In this document: positions 34,701 through 46,102 of the stretch, piece after piece
Layout: each line of letters opens with the position of its first letter
Position numbering within the stretch: position 1 is the stretch's first letter
NCBI GenBank assembly: GCA_905250125.1
Contig: CAJNOL010000139.1
Location: 19,483 to 83,482 of the forward strand
Origin: Rotaria sordida
Taxonomy: Eukaryota > Rotifera > Eurotatoria > Philodinida > Philodinidae
Direction of reading: 5' to 3'
Length of the DNA stretch: 64,000 bases
Notes under the pieces: model-generated
What the model was told of the DNA's origin: nothing
What the model saw: the letters and a program-made list of their open reading frames with translations, nothing else
Database searches by the model: none
Program-made: the position numbers and the translations under genes

Positions 34701-37700
34701 AAACTTTTGCTAATCGTACCAAGACGTTCTTGTAGGCGCAATATGAACTCATTCAGTGGGAATCAGTTCGGGTAGTTTCCTTATTAGCTCTATGCAATGC
34801 AAATGTTAGTATGTGAAAATGAGTGTTGCAAAATCAGCTTGTTCATTCTAAATCGTTTGTTAAAATCACAATGATTAGCTTTGATTAATTTGTAAGGAAA
34901 AAGAATCATATATTAATTGTACTACTTCTGTATCTTGTACTATGTCTCATTTGTGAATATGATTAATTTTTATATTCATCGTGAGAAGTAGTTGAAACAC
35001 TGGAGGACAAAGACTTTTGCATCTTAATGTGCATCTTAAATTTACCTGTTGTTTAATTGTTTTTGATGTTCCTAAAAAGAATTCAAATAAACTTTGTACA
35101 TGTTGCATTGAATTCCAATCAACAGCAACTGTTAAACGTTTTATATCATGTTCTGCAGCTAAAACAACACTAAATTAAAAAAAAAACAAAAAATACTTTT
35201 CGTTGTGTATTATATATACACTTAGCGTACCTACGAGTATCTTGAATCAGCTGTTGCTAATACAAAATGAAATATGATATCATTTTCTGAATAAATATTT
35301 CCATTGAGAAATTTTAATATTGCAACTTTAAGCTAAATTAATAAAATAGATATTAATTAAATATGATTCTTCTTCTATCTTTTTTCTTTTTTACTTTTTC
35401 AACTTGATTTAAATCATCGGTTTGTATAGCTTCAGTTATTCGATTATATAATTGTTCATTCATACATGGATATGGTTGTTTAAATACTTCAACTTCTTTA
35501 CTTGGTGCATCATCCATTGTTGAAAAAAGTACTTCATCAATAGGTGCTTGAGAAGGTTCAATATATGATCGTTGTTGAGTAGTTCGAGTCGTATTTCGAG
35601 GTTTAGTCTCTTCAAATCTGTAAATAGAAAAATATTAATGTTTTTTTTCTCAATTATGTTGATTTAAAGCCCCATCCTTCAAAAAAAAGTCAATTTTCGT
35701 CAAACAAATCCAAATTAAGATAAATGCATGAGAAGACAGCTCGAACTCCGATTTTTTTATTTGGTGTCTCATTTTTTTTTACCCAAAATTCACTTCCTAC
35801 TTAAAAAATATGCTTTTCTCAGAAAAGTCTTTTCCGTTTTTTTTTTTTTTGTTTATGCTTTCTAGAATTCTCGAAGGAGCTTTATTGTAGCCGATTGCTG
35901 TTTGTTTTATTTGAAAGAATATGTGCAGCTTCTTTTTAGGAAACACGTTCTAAAAAGAGAGTTGAAGTGCATAGGTTAGAAATCTGCACCTGCCTACAGA
36001 CTGTGACAGAAGTTCATGAAAGATCATATATCAATAACATATCGTTATAATATACGAACTATTTTCTTATTGCATTTCTAGAGAATTAACTAAAAGAATG
36101 GTGAAGAAATGTGGGCCAAATTACATCCAATCTCCCTGTAATTAACAACATCAACTATATCGTGTTTCATATTTTAATCCCACAGTGATTGCTCTAACCG
36201 ATTTGGTATTATTAATTAAAATAAACACTTCTATAAATGGATAACCATTTTTCAAAGTATTAAACCTGTAATCCTTTTTCTCTCCATGAAAAGTAAGGGT
36301 TTTTTAAAAAAAAAGGCAGTGCAGTCTGATATGCTCTTTCAAATACAAAAATTAAATCCATAGAGTGAAGTCTCACAGAAAATTTTGAGTTGCCAAACGA
36401 ATTATTATTAAGGGTTGCTTGTTGAATATCTCCCGAAAACGTGATGATATAGAACTGAAAATTTTACTACAGTCTCTTCGCTGCCTCTCTAAGATATCCT
36501 GTGAATTTCATGCGATTTGAATACATTTGGTTGAAGGTCAACTTTTTCGAGTTGAAGCTTTAAAGTTAGAAAAAATGTTTTTTTAACGAACTTGTAAGGT
36601 AAAAGAATAACATTAAGAAGAAAATTAAGAAATAAATTTCGAATTATTGGTTGATCAGTAAGACCATATTTAATAATATTTTCATTCATATTTGGAATAA
36701 TTTTAATATGTTGTAAAGCATAAACAATGAGACCCATAAGTAATTCTTGATGAGAAATTGATCGATTTGTTAACGATTGAAAAAGAAGAGGTACTAATTC
36801 AACTTGATGATCAGGTTTTAAACGCATAAAACCCATTTTAATATACATTATAGAAAAATTCTAAAAAAAAAGAAAATTATTGAATAAAATATCTTCTAAA
36901 AGAGAAGAAAAAATGGTTACTTACAGAAGCAAATGGTGAACATTGTATTGATGTTGTAAATATTTCTAAAAGACTCTGGACTGGAATTTGAATTTCCGGT
37001 CGAGTTTTGACTCGTTTATTTATATGTATAAAAACTTCAACTACCTATGAAAATAAAAATACATTATATAATGAATATTACACGAGCCTGAAAAATGGAA
37101 AAATCTTATTTTAAACATAAAAGAAAAAGAAATCTTCAATAAGATATATTGGTTTTATTCTATAAAAAGATATATGTAATTAAATATCAAATCGAATCTA
37201 ATCAAGGAAATGAAGAAAGGAATGCTAATCTCTTGGATTTTTTTTTTCGATAATTCGATGGTTCTCTAATGAAAACAATATCTTATCCTCAGATAATATT
37301 TTTAGCTAAACCAATAAATTATGTGAGTCTACTTTTTGTCGAAATAGTTAAGACATTTCTATTTTTTAATTAGAAAACATCATTGAGATCCATCAGGAAT
37401 TTCTCATCTTTATAAGAAAGAACGAAAAAATTGTAAACTACAAGTATGATTATTCTTCTTTCTCAATATGATGAAATCATGTTGAAAGATGAATGCACAT
37501 TTTAAAATCATTATGATTAATATATAGAACTTTCTAAAGAAATCTTTTATTTAAAATTTTAATTAACCATAATAAAACTAAAAACAACTTCGTTTTTTTT
37601 GCTTACTTTTTTTCTAAAATCATCTGTTTGTAATTCAATACTTCGAATAAGTATTGGTAAAAATGTTTTAATCAATTCTTGAAATTGGTAATCATCACCA

Positions 37701-37830
37701 CAAGAAATCAATTGAATAAAATATCGATTAAGTGAACCTTTGAATAATATATTCATAAATACATATATATAAGAAATAAATTCTTACTTATATCAAGCGG
37801 ATAGGTTACATCATCATTCATATTGTCCAT
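22737..37830 (-). CDS. ECPAS: ECM29 proteasome adaptor and scaffold (HEAT-repeat protein, about 16+ exons)
   Basis: Large HEAT-repeat protein that tethers and stabilises or remodels 26S proteasomes and links them to membranes and motors. The ATG is at 37828-37830 (MDNMNDDVTYPLD), spliced to SLNRYFIQLISCGDDYQFQE (37.6-37.75 kb). Clear family blocks are YIKMGFMRLKPDHQVELVPL (36.6-36.85 kb), IGKLSYRVPKLFSDDIRLTQ with QFFEAL and IQEAL (33.39-33.69 kb), and CRQAAVSYVMDVFPSND (30.47-31.66 kb). All parallel human ECM29 (KMGYPRLP, VGKLSSRMPHLF, VRQVAVKFASTVFPSD). Other coding blocks are about 35.05-35.17, 35.39-35.62, 33.77-34.02, 26.96-28.09, 26.78-26.91, 24.37-25.33, 23.46-23.65 and 22.74-23.30 kb. 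The protein ends FDQNENNLF. Introns range from about 60 bp to 2.4 kb; the long ones hold repeats. It is divergent from the RBM7-like gene and first in the ECM29-FDX1-VPS15 stack. Confidence 0.93.
23690..24290 (-). repeat. ECM29 intron with dispersed GC-richer fragment
   Basis: The 23805-23935 segment (GTCCGGATC, AACCGGCTTCG, CCAACGGACT words) differs in composition from the AT-rich remainder and resembles other GC-rich scraps in the window. No coding potential. Confidence 0.45.
25330..26775 (-). repeat. ECM29 intron holding a longer copy of a dispersed repeat shared with 35.99-36.21 kb
   Basis: Segments at about 25410-25490 (CACAGACTGTGA, then GTCAATAA and TTGTATTTCTGGAGAATTAA) and about 26420-26490 (ATTAACAAC, ATCGTGCTTCATATTTTAAT) match, in the same order and orientation, about 35995-36090 and 36145-36185 in another ECM29 intron. 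The minus-strand frame 26103-26426 inside this copy has no recognisable domain. Confidence 0.6.
28095..30465 (-). repeat. Longest ECM29 intron (2.4 kb) with fold-back and dispersed repeats
   Basis: This intron contains a segment at 28325-28760 resembling 43420-43830 in the RUNDC3 intron, an imperfect palindrome at 28768-29025, a GC-rich scrap at about 30130-30230, and a (TA)n run at 30441-30458. The small minus-strand frame 28133-28324 (63 codons, basic) was not recognised. Confidence 0.6.
28768..29025. mobile_element. Imperfect palindrome / fold-back element in an ECM29 intron
   Basis: The left arm begins GTATCTAGAGTAACTTAACAT. The reverse complement of the right end reads GTATCTAGAGTGACTTAACA, and similarity continues inward to TTGTGAAGTCATGTTGCTAAC against its inverted counterpart ATCACGTCAACAACG. 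Arms are about 115-125 bp around a centre near 28890. A related arm is found at 43835-43895. No TSD was verified. Confidence 0.65.
31665..33385 (-). other. ECM29 intron, 1.7 kb
   Basis: No gene seen. At 32290-32350 there is a segment (CAATTGAGACAACTTTTTAC, AGTTCCAGTCTCG) resembling 21700-21760 in VPS15 intron 1, so a shared dispersed element is likely. Confidence 0.55.
34020..35045 (-). other. ECM29 intron, 1.0 kb
   Basis: No gene seen. Internal inverted words, such as TTTTAGAATATCTTGAAAGTTT near 34400 against CTTCCAAGATATTCTAAAG near 34545, indicate another small fold-back repeat of roughly 34360-34590. Confidence 0.5.
35640..36590 (-). repeat. ECM29 intron with shorter copy of the 25.4-26.5 kb repeat
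   Basis: About 35985-36210 corresponds to the two ends of the longer repeat at 25.4-26.5 kb with the middle missing, as expected for an internally deleted non-autonomous element. The rest is AT-rich. Confidence 0.55.
37060..37605 (-). other. ECM29 intron, about 0.5 kb
   Basis: AT-rich intron; no repeat or ORF recognised. Confidence 0.5.
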
Positions 37831-38196
37831 AGTAAAATTGTTATTTTGTACTTAAAAAAAGAGAAAAAAAAATATGACCGGCTTTAATCGCGTGTTTATG
37901 ATTCATACTTTTTTCTAACAATTACCAATCAATGACAAGCATTACTCTCTATGCGTTTTTTTATCTAACTTAGATATATTTATTATTATAATCAAAAAAG
38001 TTTCCAAAATATTTTAGATAAATTTTTATTTTAAATTTTTATTTCCAATTTTTAACATTTTTCTCATTGGTAATTGAACGACAGAACACCAATAATAACA
38101 ACAATAATAATAATATAAATGATTCTTGCTTTTTTTATCCTCATGTTTTTTTTCTTCTTTTCTTCGTCTATTGTCAAATTATTCTTGTTTATAGAT
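37831..38196. promoter_or_regulatory. Divergent ECM29 / RBM7-like promoter region with acceptor sites on both sides
   Basis: The two ATGs are 366 bp apart. On the minus strand a pyrimidine tract ending TTTTTTTAAG (AG at 37851-37852) lies 20 nt upstream of the ECM29 ATG. On the plus strand TTGTTTATAG (AG at 38193-38194) lies 2 nt upstream of the RBM7-like ATG. A bidirectional promoter is likely to lie between these. Confidence 0.5.
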
Positions 38197-38886
38197 ATGG
38201 CTCATCGTGAAAATAGAGATCGTCGAACATTATATTGTGGAAATTTACATGAAAATGTAACTGAAGAAATGTTATTTGAACTTTTTCTTCAAGTAGGAAT
38301 TTTTTTATTTTATTAATTGAAAAAAACATACAGGGAAATATAATCGTTGTTTCGTTTGTTTTATTAGAGTGGTCCTTTAGAAACGGTAACAATGAAACGT
38401 GATGGTCGTCGTTCATTTGCTTTTATTACATTTAAACATGAAGAATCCGTTCCATATGCTGAAGCTATTATGGAAAATGTTTGTTTATATAATCGTCCAT
38501 TACGTTTAGCAGCTCGTTCATCAAACAAAGATTTTAATAATAATCCAAATGAACCTTATACACCAGAAATATATGTTAATGATTCATTATTACATCGTTC
38601 AGCATCATGGCAATCACCACAACCACAACAACAGCAACAACAACAACAACCATTACCAGTACCACTTTTTTCTAATAATGATATTAATTATTCACCACAA
38701 TCACATTATTCACATGAAGATCGAATGTCAACACCAAGATTTGATCGTCGAAAACAAAATTCTTATCATCCATATAATAGAAATGAGCAAGATTATCAAA
38801 ATACGAAACAACGTAATGGAAATTATAATCAACAACGAAGAGGAGGGGGAGGAGGAGGAAGTGGATATAATAATTATTACCGTTAG
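38197..38886 (+). CDS. RBM7/RBM11-like RRM RNA-binding protein (2 exons)
   Basis: RBM7 is the RNA-binding subunit of the nuclear exosome targeting (NEXT) complex; RBM11 is a splicing paralogue. Exons 38197-38292 and 38368-38886 join in phase to 204 residues. The RRM occupies roughly residues 9-85, with RNP2 LYCGNL, ENVTEEMLFELFLQ, the divergent RNP1 RSFAFITF, then KHEESVPYAEAIME and LYNRPL, closely parallel to human RBM7 (VTEELLFELFHQAGP, FAFVNFKHEVSVPYA). The tail is low complexity: a CAA/CAG-encoded glutamine run near residue 120, Asn/His/Tyr-rich stretches, and a C-terminal QQRRGGGGGGSGYNNYYR. The start is chosen at the first ATG after a splice acceptor; the upstream in-frame ATG at 38119 would add a poly-Phe stretch that looks intronic. 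It is divergent from ECM29. Confidence 0.88.
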
Positions 38887-41604
38887 GAAAGAGATAAATA
38901 AAAATATTTCTATTTATCAATATATTATATTATTTTGTATGTACATATAGATTTATTTGTTTCTTTTTTTTTCTTGTCTTGTGAAAAATTCTTCTTTTTT
39001 TTGTCGAACGATATGGATTGACAAATCGATGTGAAGAAAAAAAAAAAGAACGAGAGAGACAGGCAATGATGGATGAAAACTATAAACAAAACTATGAAGG
39101 ACAAGATGAATCCTTTATGATTATTTGAAAACAACATTGCTTTATTTGTTTTTTTTTTAGATATTTTTTTTTTTGTTGAAATATTATTTTCATTGGGACA
39201 TATCGAACAGAGAAATATTTATTAAGTATATGAAGAGAATATCAGAGAGAAGATAGGAGTTACTTTTTTCTTTCCTCAAATAGATGAGATTTTCTTATAA
39301 TGCTTCGTTCCTATGCACAAACAAAGTTGAAAAATTATTAATTGAACTATGAAGTGGTTTTCGTACGATAACTCCGATCTAGTGATATTATTTGGGAAAC
39401 AATTGACTGGACAAGAGCAGCATTGTATATATATATATATTTATTGGCTTATATGTAACTATTGATAAAAAACTAAACATGTTTTCTTTCCTCTTTTGAT
39501 TACAATACTTCATTATGAATAAAGATATAAGATTTTTCATAAATTTGTTTACTAATGTATTACTTTTTTATCTTTGGTTATTTTTTACTTTTAGATTCAT
39601 GTATATAATCGATCCCTTCATTATGATTATATTATTATTAATGACTATCTTATTCTATAGACAAGGTTAATCGAAGCAGCTAATTTAGAAAAATATTGCG
39701 TTTTTTTTTCTCGAAGAAGAAAAAAACGAAAATTTTGCATAATTAGGAAGGTATTATACATGTGGAACTTTCTCTCTCACATGAGAACATTCTCAGGTGT
39801 TCCCGTCATTTTGAGATAATATTTTACCCATTAGTAGGGCATGATAAACTATAAAAAGCCTTCAAAGGGTTTGCGTCCATGGACGCTTCTTACCTACTTT
39901 TGAATTGCTCGAGTATCGCTTGTATTCCGTGATAAAATTACGATGAAATTTCCAGAGGTTTTGAGATTTATAATCTGTGAACTTAAAGTTGCAATGTTGA
40001 AAAGTTTAGTATAATCTAATTACCATTAAGTTTACTCTCAAAAAGATTTATAATCTCCTACAGTTTAATAGTCACCAAATAGCATTTGATCGTTAGATTT
40101 ACTAATATGATTATTTACATGTTCAAATATTTACTTCACAATACTTATTTTCCTATAAATTCATACGAATGTATAAAGGTGTTAGCATTATTATATACAA
40201 ATTTATAAGTGTTTTGCATTAAGGTTTGAAAGACTTATTCTTCGAGTTAGACATGTGCAGGGTAAGCTTTTTTAGTATCCTATATCCCGTCCAATTGAAG
40301 TTGTTTTTTATTGTCTATTCTTGATGTAGTATAGTTTTTATGAAAAGCATCAGCAAGTAAAGTAGGATATAGTTGATAAAAAACATTCATTGCATCGTTT
40401 TTGAGAAATTATTTTGTCAAAATGATATAAGTGAATAAATCAGTATGACAGACAATAATGAATGAAAACAAGATTAATCTTTTATGATTTAAAAGTTTTT
40501 TTTTTTTAATTATTTTAGATATTTGTTTGCTGAACAAAATATTATATTGATTAACATGTGCTGAAAGTAAATATATTTCGATTAATTATGATATGAGCAA
40601 GATTAGATTTATCTACATTGATAATAACGAGCAAATTTTCTATATACAAAATATTCAAACATAATTTGATATTAAATAATGGTTTGTTGTAAATTTCAAG
40701 TTTTTTATTAAACAATTCTTGAAGGATGAAATTAATTTTGAAAAATGAAGACGAATGTTACTCGTACAATTGATCATTTTGTTGGTTATATATATGTATC
40801 AATATCAAATTTGTAGAACAATAAGATTATTAAATGTTATATATAAAAAAATATTTTATCATTATCACGTCTAAGAACTGATTGAATTATAACAGTGGAG
40901 AAAAGAAAAAGACTGAAAACATAAATCATTAACTCATGAAACGAATATTCTAATTCTAGTTGATATAATGATTAAAAAAAAAATTTTTCACGTGTGTTAA
41001 TTAATTCCAAAACTAGTATGAAAAGTATCTATTCATTGTTGACAATGAAATTCAAACTATTTTTTTTATGATGTCCGATGTTCAAATATATATTTCAACA
41101 GGCTAACACATACCGATAATAAAATATTGTCTAAATGTATTTCGGTATTCATATTATATGTGACATCGAGCATTAATATTTGTTCATTTTTGCGTGTATC
41201 TGTTGACTATGTCGTGTTAATAACCTTCAATTTCTGTTTACCGACTACCGATTCAGTGCAGTTAGTGCATACTAATACTAGCATTCACTTAATCATTGAA
41301 ACTCCACCGCTACGAAAAAAGGGCATATTTTGATAGAGTTGATATCTCAATGTAGCAGTGAACTGGAATGTCGGTCTAATCAGTGCCCTATGTTGGTGAC
41401 TCCATGTTCAGTATTTACATCTACACTGCACATTCCTATGTTGTATATTTCTTTTCATGTTATGTTCTATGTCATTTAAAGTTACTAACGCTGCTCGTTA
41501 ATTATACACATGGATTTTTCTTCGTTTTTCTCAATATTCTAATAGAAGATGTCATCCTAAGATTTATTAGTTTGTTCTTATAGAAAAATATTTTTAGATA
41601 CGAT
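38887..41604. other. Intergenic region 2.7 kb, no gene
   Basis: 3' flank of the RBM7-like gene (AATAAA at 39518-39523 may be its poly(A) signal) and 5' flank of RUNDC3. Segments at about 39055-39190 and 40450-40545 share order and wording (GACA-ACAAT-ATG-ATGAAAAC, CTTTATGATT, TAGATATTT), consistent with an old duplication. Short frames at 41127-41333 and 41383-41583 have no family features. Confidence 0.5.
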
Positions 41605-44600
41605 ATGGCAACAATAACTTATAGTGAAAGTATAAATATAGAACGAGAAAAAGCAAATTTACTTTGTTTAATTAAGTAAGTTTGTTTGTTTTTGTTGGAT
41701 TTGATTTAAAAGCAAAATTTATACTTATTTAGATTGACATTGAATACATTAATTGATCAATCATTTTCAGCAACTTCATTACCGGTTTTGGATGATCGTA
41801 ATATTGATGTGATTAATTTTATTGTAACACTTGAACGTGTTCTTGGTTTTCGTATGCGAGGTAACGAGAAAAATAAATACATATTTGAATGAGAAAATTT
41901 TTTTTTTTTTGTTATTCTAATAGCGACTTGGTTATCAGAACGACATTATTTTTGGGATTTTATCCGACCAGCATGTATTGGTTCTTGTCGACAGTCTAGT
42001 GAGTAACATAATCAAGAAGATTATGCTTATTTATTTCATTTTTTAGTCATTGAACGTGTAGAAGAAATATCAAATACGGGTAGTTTAAAAGAGAAGGTAT
42101 TATACAAATAAATGATTGATGTTGTTTTCGTCAAGAGAAAAGAGAATTATCCGTAGGACATTAAAAAGAATTGTACTATTCAAAGAGAAATGAAACTCAT
42201 AAAGATAATGATTGTTTTTTTCTGATAAGATTCAACTATTAATTTTGCTATTTATTAATTAACAAATTTACTCTGCAGCAACCATTGGATTGAGTAACGC
42301 TTTTTTTTTGTTGTATATATGGAAATGGATGTAAATCACTTTGTATAAAAGTTTGAATTTAGTCGAATATCAAAATAATATGACTCAATTTTAGTAAATA
42401 AATATATGTGTCAGGCAAAGTTGAAATTTAGATAAAATTAAACAGAATTTTTGAAAGATCGAAATGCAAAAAAATCGAAAAAAGAATTAATATAAATATT
42501 TATATTAAGTTATTAGAGATATCCCAAGGCCGCCAGAATTAGAGGAGGTCGATGGCTCAGGAGGTTGATTAGAAGATTTTTGCTAAAGTAGAGTGGACTT
42601 GAGAGAATTGTGCGAGTTTTTTTTGAGACTTGATAAACAAAAAAAATCTAATAAAATACTGGAATTCCGCTAGAGGAAGACGAAAATTTTCAAGATTGTG
42701 GAGCACCCTGTTGACCCACTCCCACTCGAGACATTCCTGTAAGTTATGTTTAACTTTAATTAAAGTCTAGTTGAATCAAATTAGTTGTCAAATTCGCGAG
42801 TGTTCTCAATTGAAATCTAGCTTGTCTGAGCCAGCACCAAAAAAAAAAGAAAGAGAAGACCTTTAAGCTTATCTTTATTTAAGTAGTATTTTTTTTATCA
42901 ACGTTTATTTGTCTTCAAATTTGACCTTGTTCATAGATAATATTTTAACTATGCATGCGATATCTTGTTAAGTTTTATTGAGTTACGTTCTCACCAAAAA
43001 TAATGAAGGACGTTTTTGTTTGTATTCCTTGCGGTAGAATAATAAGTGTCTCGTCTCAAAACGTGATATTAAAAAAATAAATATGGGGATTTACTTGTTC
43101 ATAAACATACTTTCGAACATCATTTTCTGATGTCGATGTAGAAGTCATTCGTGTATAAATTAAACTATGAATAGTAAGAATCAATATTCTGTCTACTTTA
43201 AATAACAAATACATGTTTTGGCCTATTAATGGAAATAAAAATTAGGATTTAGTTTTTTTTTAAGAAATTCTTTTCGCATGAATATATGCTAAAATATTGA
43301 CTCTTTCAGCATATCCCCAATTAAAATGTAATTAGCGAATAACTTTCTAACCTTCTGACAAATAAATCCAAGAACTTCAGAATAGACTCCATACCATAAA
43401 CTATATCTATGATAAAAGTATTAGCAAAATCGAACTCCAAAACTCGCCTCTTCAAGATCAATTTTCCAGAACAAGGTCTTTTGTTTTGTACTCATCTTGT
43501 GATTGTCCTAAAAGGGCTTGTACTATTTGGAATGGGTTTTTGATATTTCTCATTCAGTTACAAGAGGATTTTTTCCGTTCTTTAATATGTAATCATGCAT
43601 ATTTTTAACAACGAATAAATTCAATTTATTGAAAAAACTTGAGCATGTCCAGGAACAACTCTGCATAGAAATTTTGTAACGTTAAGAGTTGTCTATAAAA
43701 CTCACTCTTTAGTCTATAGAAATACTGTTGAACTTGTACGATTAATAAATGGAAATGCACATAGTGAAAATGTTTACTCTTTTTTTGTGTCACGTCGCTA
43801 GCGGTAGTTTCTGAGAATAACTGAACAAACATCTGTTACATAAGTCTAGCGATATAAGCATTTTTATTTTGTGGAATCACATCGGTAATGAATGAAATAG
43901 TCCTTATACTTTCTTAAACTAATTTTTCGACGAAATAATAATCTACAGTTTAATTTATTTCTGTTATATTCTAGGGTCGAGCATGGATCAAATTGGCATT
44001 AATGGAGAAACAACTTTCGGAACTTTTAAAACTCGTTATTTCTGATTGTCATCTTGTTCAGTATGTTAAACATATTAGCAAAAAATTTTCAAAAACTATA
44101 AATTTTTTTTCTTAGGAAATTCTATCACGATGATTCAATTATGATGTCATCACAAGCATTGATTCTATGTAATCAATTAGCTGGATTAAATACAATTGAT
44201 TTTAGGTATTGAAATTACCTTTGTTTTTTTTTTGGTAGAAATAATTTACTTTTTATAGTTTTTGTTTTAAACAAGATACTCTAATAATTGCTCCTGTATT
44301 ATTAAATGATGCTGAAATCGATGTAATTGATTTAACACCATTTTTATGTTTTAAATCAAGACAGTAAGAAATTTTCTTTTTTCAAAAATTAAAACAAAAA
44401 AAAGAACAATTAATTAAATCGAATTTTTAAAAGTATTCCACAATTACTTAAAAATCAAAATAGTAATGAAGAAAATAAACAATCATTACCAATTGTAGCA
44501 AGTATTAATGAATTTACATCATTAAATTCATCTGAATGTGAAATGGTACCATTGGATAAGTATAAACTTGAAGTTGAACAACGAGTAAATATTGATCGAA

Positions 44601-45620
44601 AATTTCATTTGATCAGAACTCTTCTTGTTTCTTTTTTGTGTTAGAAATATTTTGAAGAACTTCTACAACAGCGTGATCGTGAATTACAACAAATTAAAAT
44701 TCGTTATGATACATTAAAAGGTGAACGTGAAAGTGAAATTATACAAATGGAAAATATTATACTTGAACTTCAACTTGAATTGTTTGTATAACAGAAAATT
44801 ATTTATTTAAAATATTTTTATTTTTTATAATTAGACGAGCAGCTCGAGATGAAGCGGAACTTAAACATAAAAGATCTCAGCAACTAAGTTCAATAACACC
44901 GCTTAAAAGTCTTTCTGATTTTGATAATCGTAAAACAAACTCATCATCATCAACACTAACTACTGATTATAGTGAAAATGACGATAAGTAAGCATTTGAA
45001 TTCCAAAAGACAATCATATATTCAATATTCATTAACATTAAATTAGTTGATGTTGAATCGAAAAGATAACATAATGATAATGATCATTTTATTTTTTTAG
45101 GCAAATGCGTTCGTTTGAAAGTTCATTGACAAGTACAGATAATAAAGTGAGTTTTAAGGTTATTCATTTTGTTTTTTTATCATAATTATTTATATTCTTT
45201 TTTTGCTTTTTATTATTCTAGAATTTAAATTTACCTATGGAAAATATTGATCAAAATCAATCCAATGATATTGTCCCTCTACCGTCTGAATGTTTAAATC
45301 ATTCTATAACAAACATCCATCCAGATGATGGTCAATGTAAACTTGCTCATAAACTACCATCGAATATCGATAATGATAGTAATCAAACAGCTACTAAAGT
45401 CAAACCAATCTCAAGTCCAAATATGCTTTCATCATCAACATCTCTTTCAATTCCATCATCATCATCATCTAATGATGAAGATGAACAACAAGTGCAAACA
45501 GTAACAACAACTATTTTCAACGAAAACAAATTAATTAAAAATGAATCTATTCAATCTGAACCTGATGAAATAACAACTAAACAAATGCAGTCAATAGAAG
45601 AAGATAATATAATAGTTTAG
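41605..45620 (+). CDS. RUNDC3-like RUN-domain protein (multi-exon)
   Basis: RUNDC3A/B proteins carry a RUN domain that binds Rap/Rab-family GTPases in neurons and endocrine cells. The N-terminus MATITYSESINIEREKANLL is followed by RUN blocks: VINFIVTLERVLGFRMR, HYFWDFIRPACIG, GRAWIKLALMEKQLSELLK, then KFYHDDSIM, GLNTIDFSFCFKQD and IDVIDLTPFLCFKSR. These match the human RUNDC3 order (FWDYIRLAC, KGRAWIRVALMEKRMSEYI, RFYDSGAIM, AIDFSFCLK, IDYTPYLKF). A coiled coil follows (EQRKYFEELLQQRDRELQQI, then ENIILELQLEL), then a Ser/Thr/Asn-rich tail ending at TAG 45618-45620. Exons are short, with GT-AG introns. One intron (about 42100-43975) is 1.9 kb and repeat-rich. A splice-acceptor-like TATTTTTAG ends 7 nt before the ATG. 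Confidence 0.88.
42100..43975 (+). repeat. RUNDC3 intron, 1.9 kb, with dispersed repeat related to an ECM29 intron
   Basis: Intron between exons ending SLKEK and beginning GRAWIK. The segment 43420-43830 shares order and wording with 28325-28760 (TCGAACT-CAAAA, GGTTTTTGA/ATTTTTCATTC, TTTTTTGTGTCAC), and 43835-43895 matches one arm of the 28768-29025 palindrome. About 42520-42840 is GC-richer, containing CACTCCCACTCGAGACATTCC. No ORF of interest. Confidence 0.6.
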
Positions 45621-46102
45621 TTTAGTATTATTCTATTTGTTTATCAGTGTTAATATATAATCATTTTCTGTTAACTATTTATATATATATATAATTTTAG
45701 TTGATGTTTTTTTAAATGTAAATGACGTCACTAAACGAGTAATGAATGAAAGTTTTATATTTAAACTATAAAAAGTCATATCGTACAGTTGTTATCTAAA
45801 TTTTACATTTTATTTCTTTTTTATTATGACTATTTGTCGTAAATGTAATTGTTGAAGCGTAAAAATAGAAAGAGTGATAATCGTTCTTACAAATGATACT
45901 GATAATGCATCTAGGTCAAGAACAAAAAACAATAATCGTCCTCTACTTATTTTTTTTATGTTTGATTGCGAAATAAAACCCATCTATCCATCTATCTATA
46001 TATATATATATATATGCACATATGTATAATGTTTCGTTCTTATTTTTCGTATTATTAGAGTAATAAAAAAACAAGAAACGTGTTGTTTATAAAAGCAAAA
46101 AC
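45621..46102 (+). other. Intergenic, RUNDC3 3' flank
   Basis: AT-rich sequence with a (TA)n run near 45995-46013, preceded by CATCTATC repeats. AATAAA-like signals occur near 45973. A splice-acceptor-like TATTATTAG lies about 45 nt before the next ATG. Confidence 0.5.

Noticed and set aside
38119-38196. Upstream in-frame ATG extending the RBM7-like protein with a poly-Phe leader
   Set aside because: The stretch is a pyrimidine tract ending in TATAG directly before the conserved start, so it reads as an intron or trans-splice leader.
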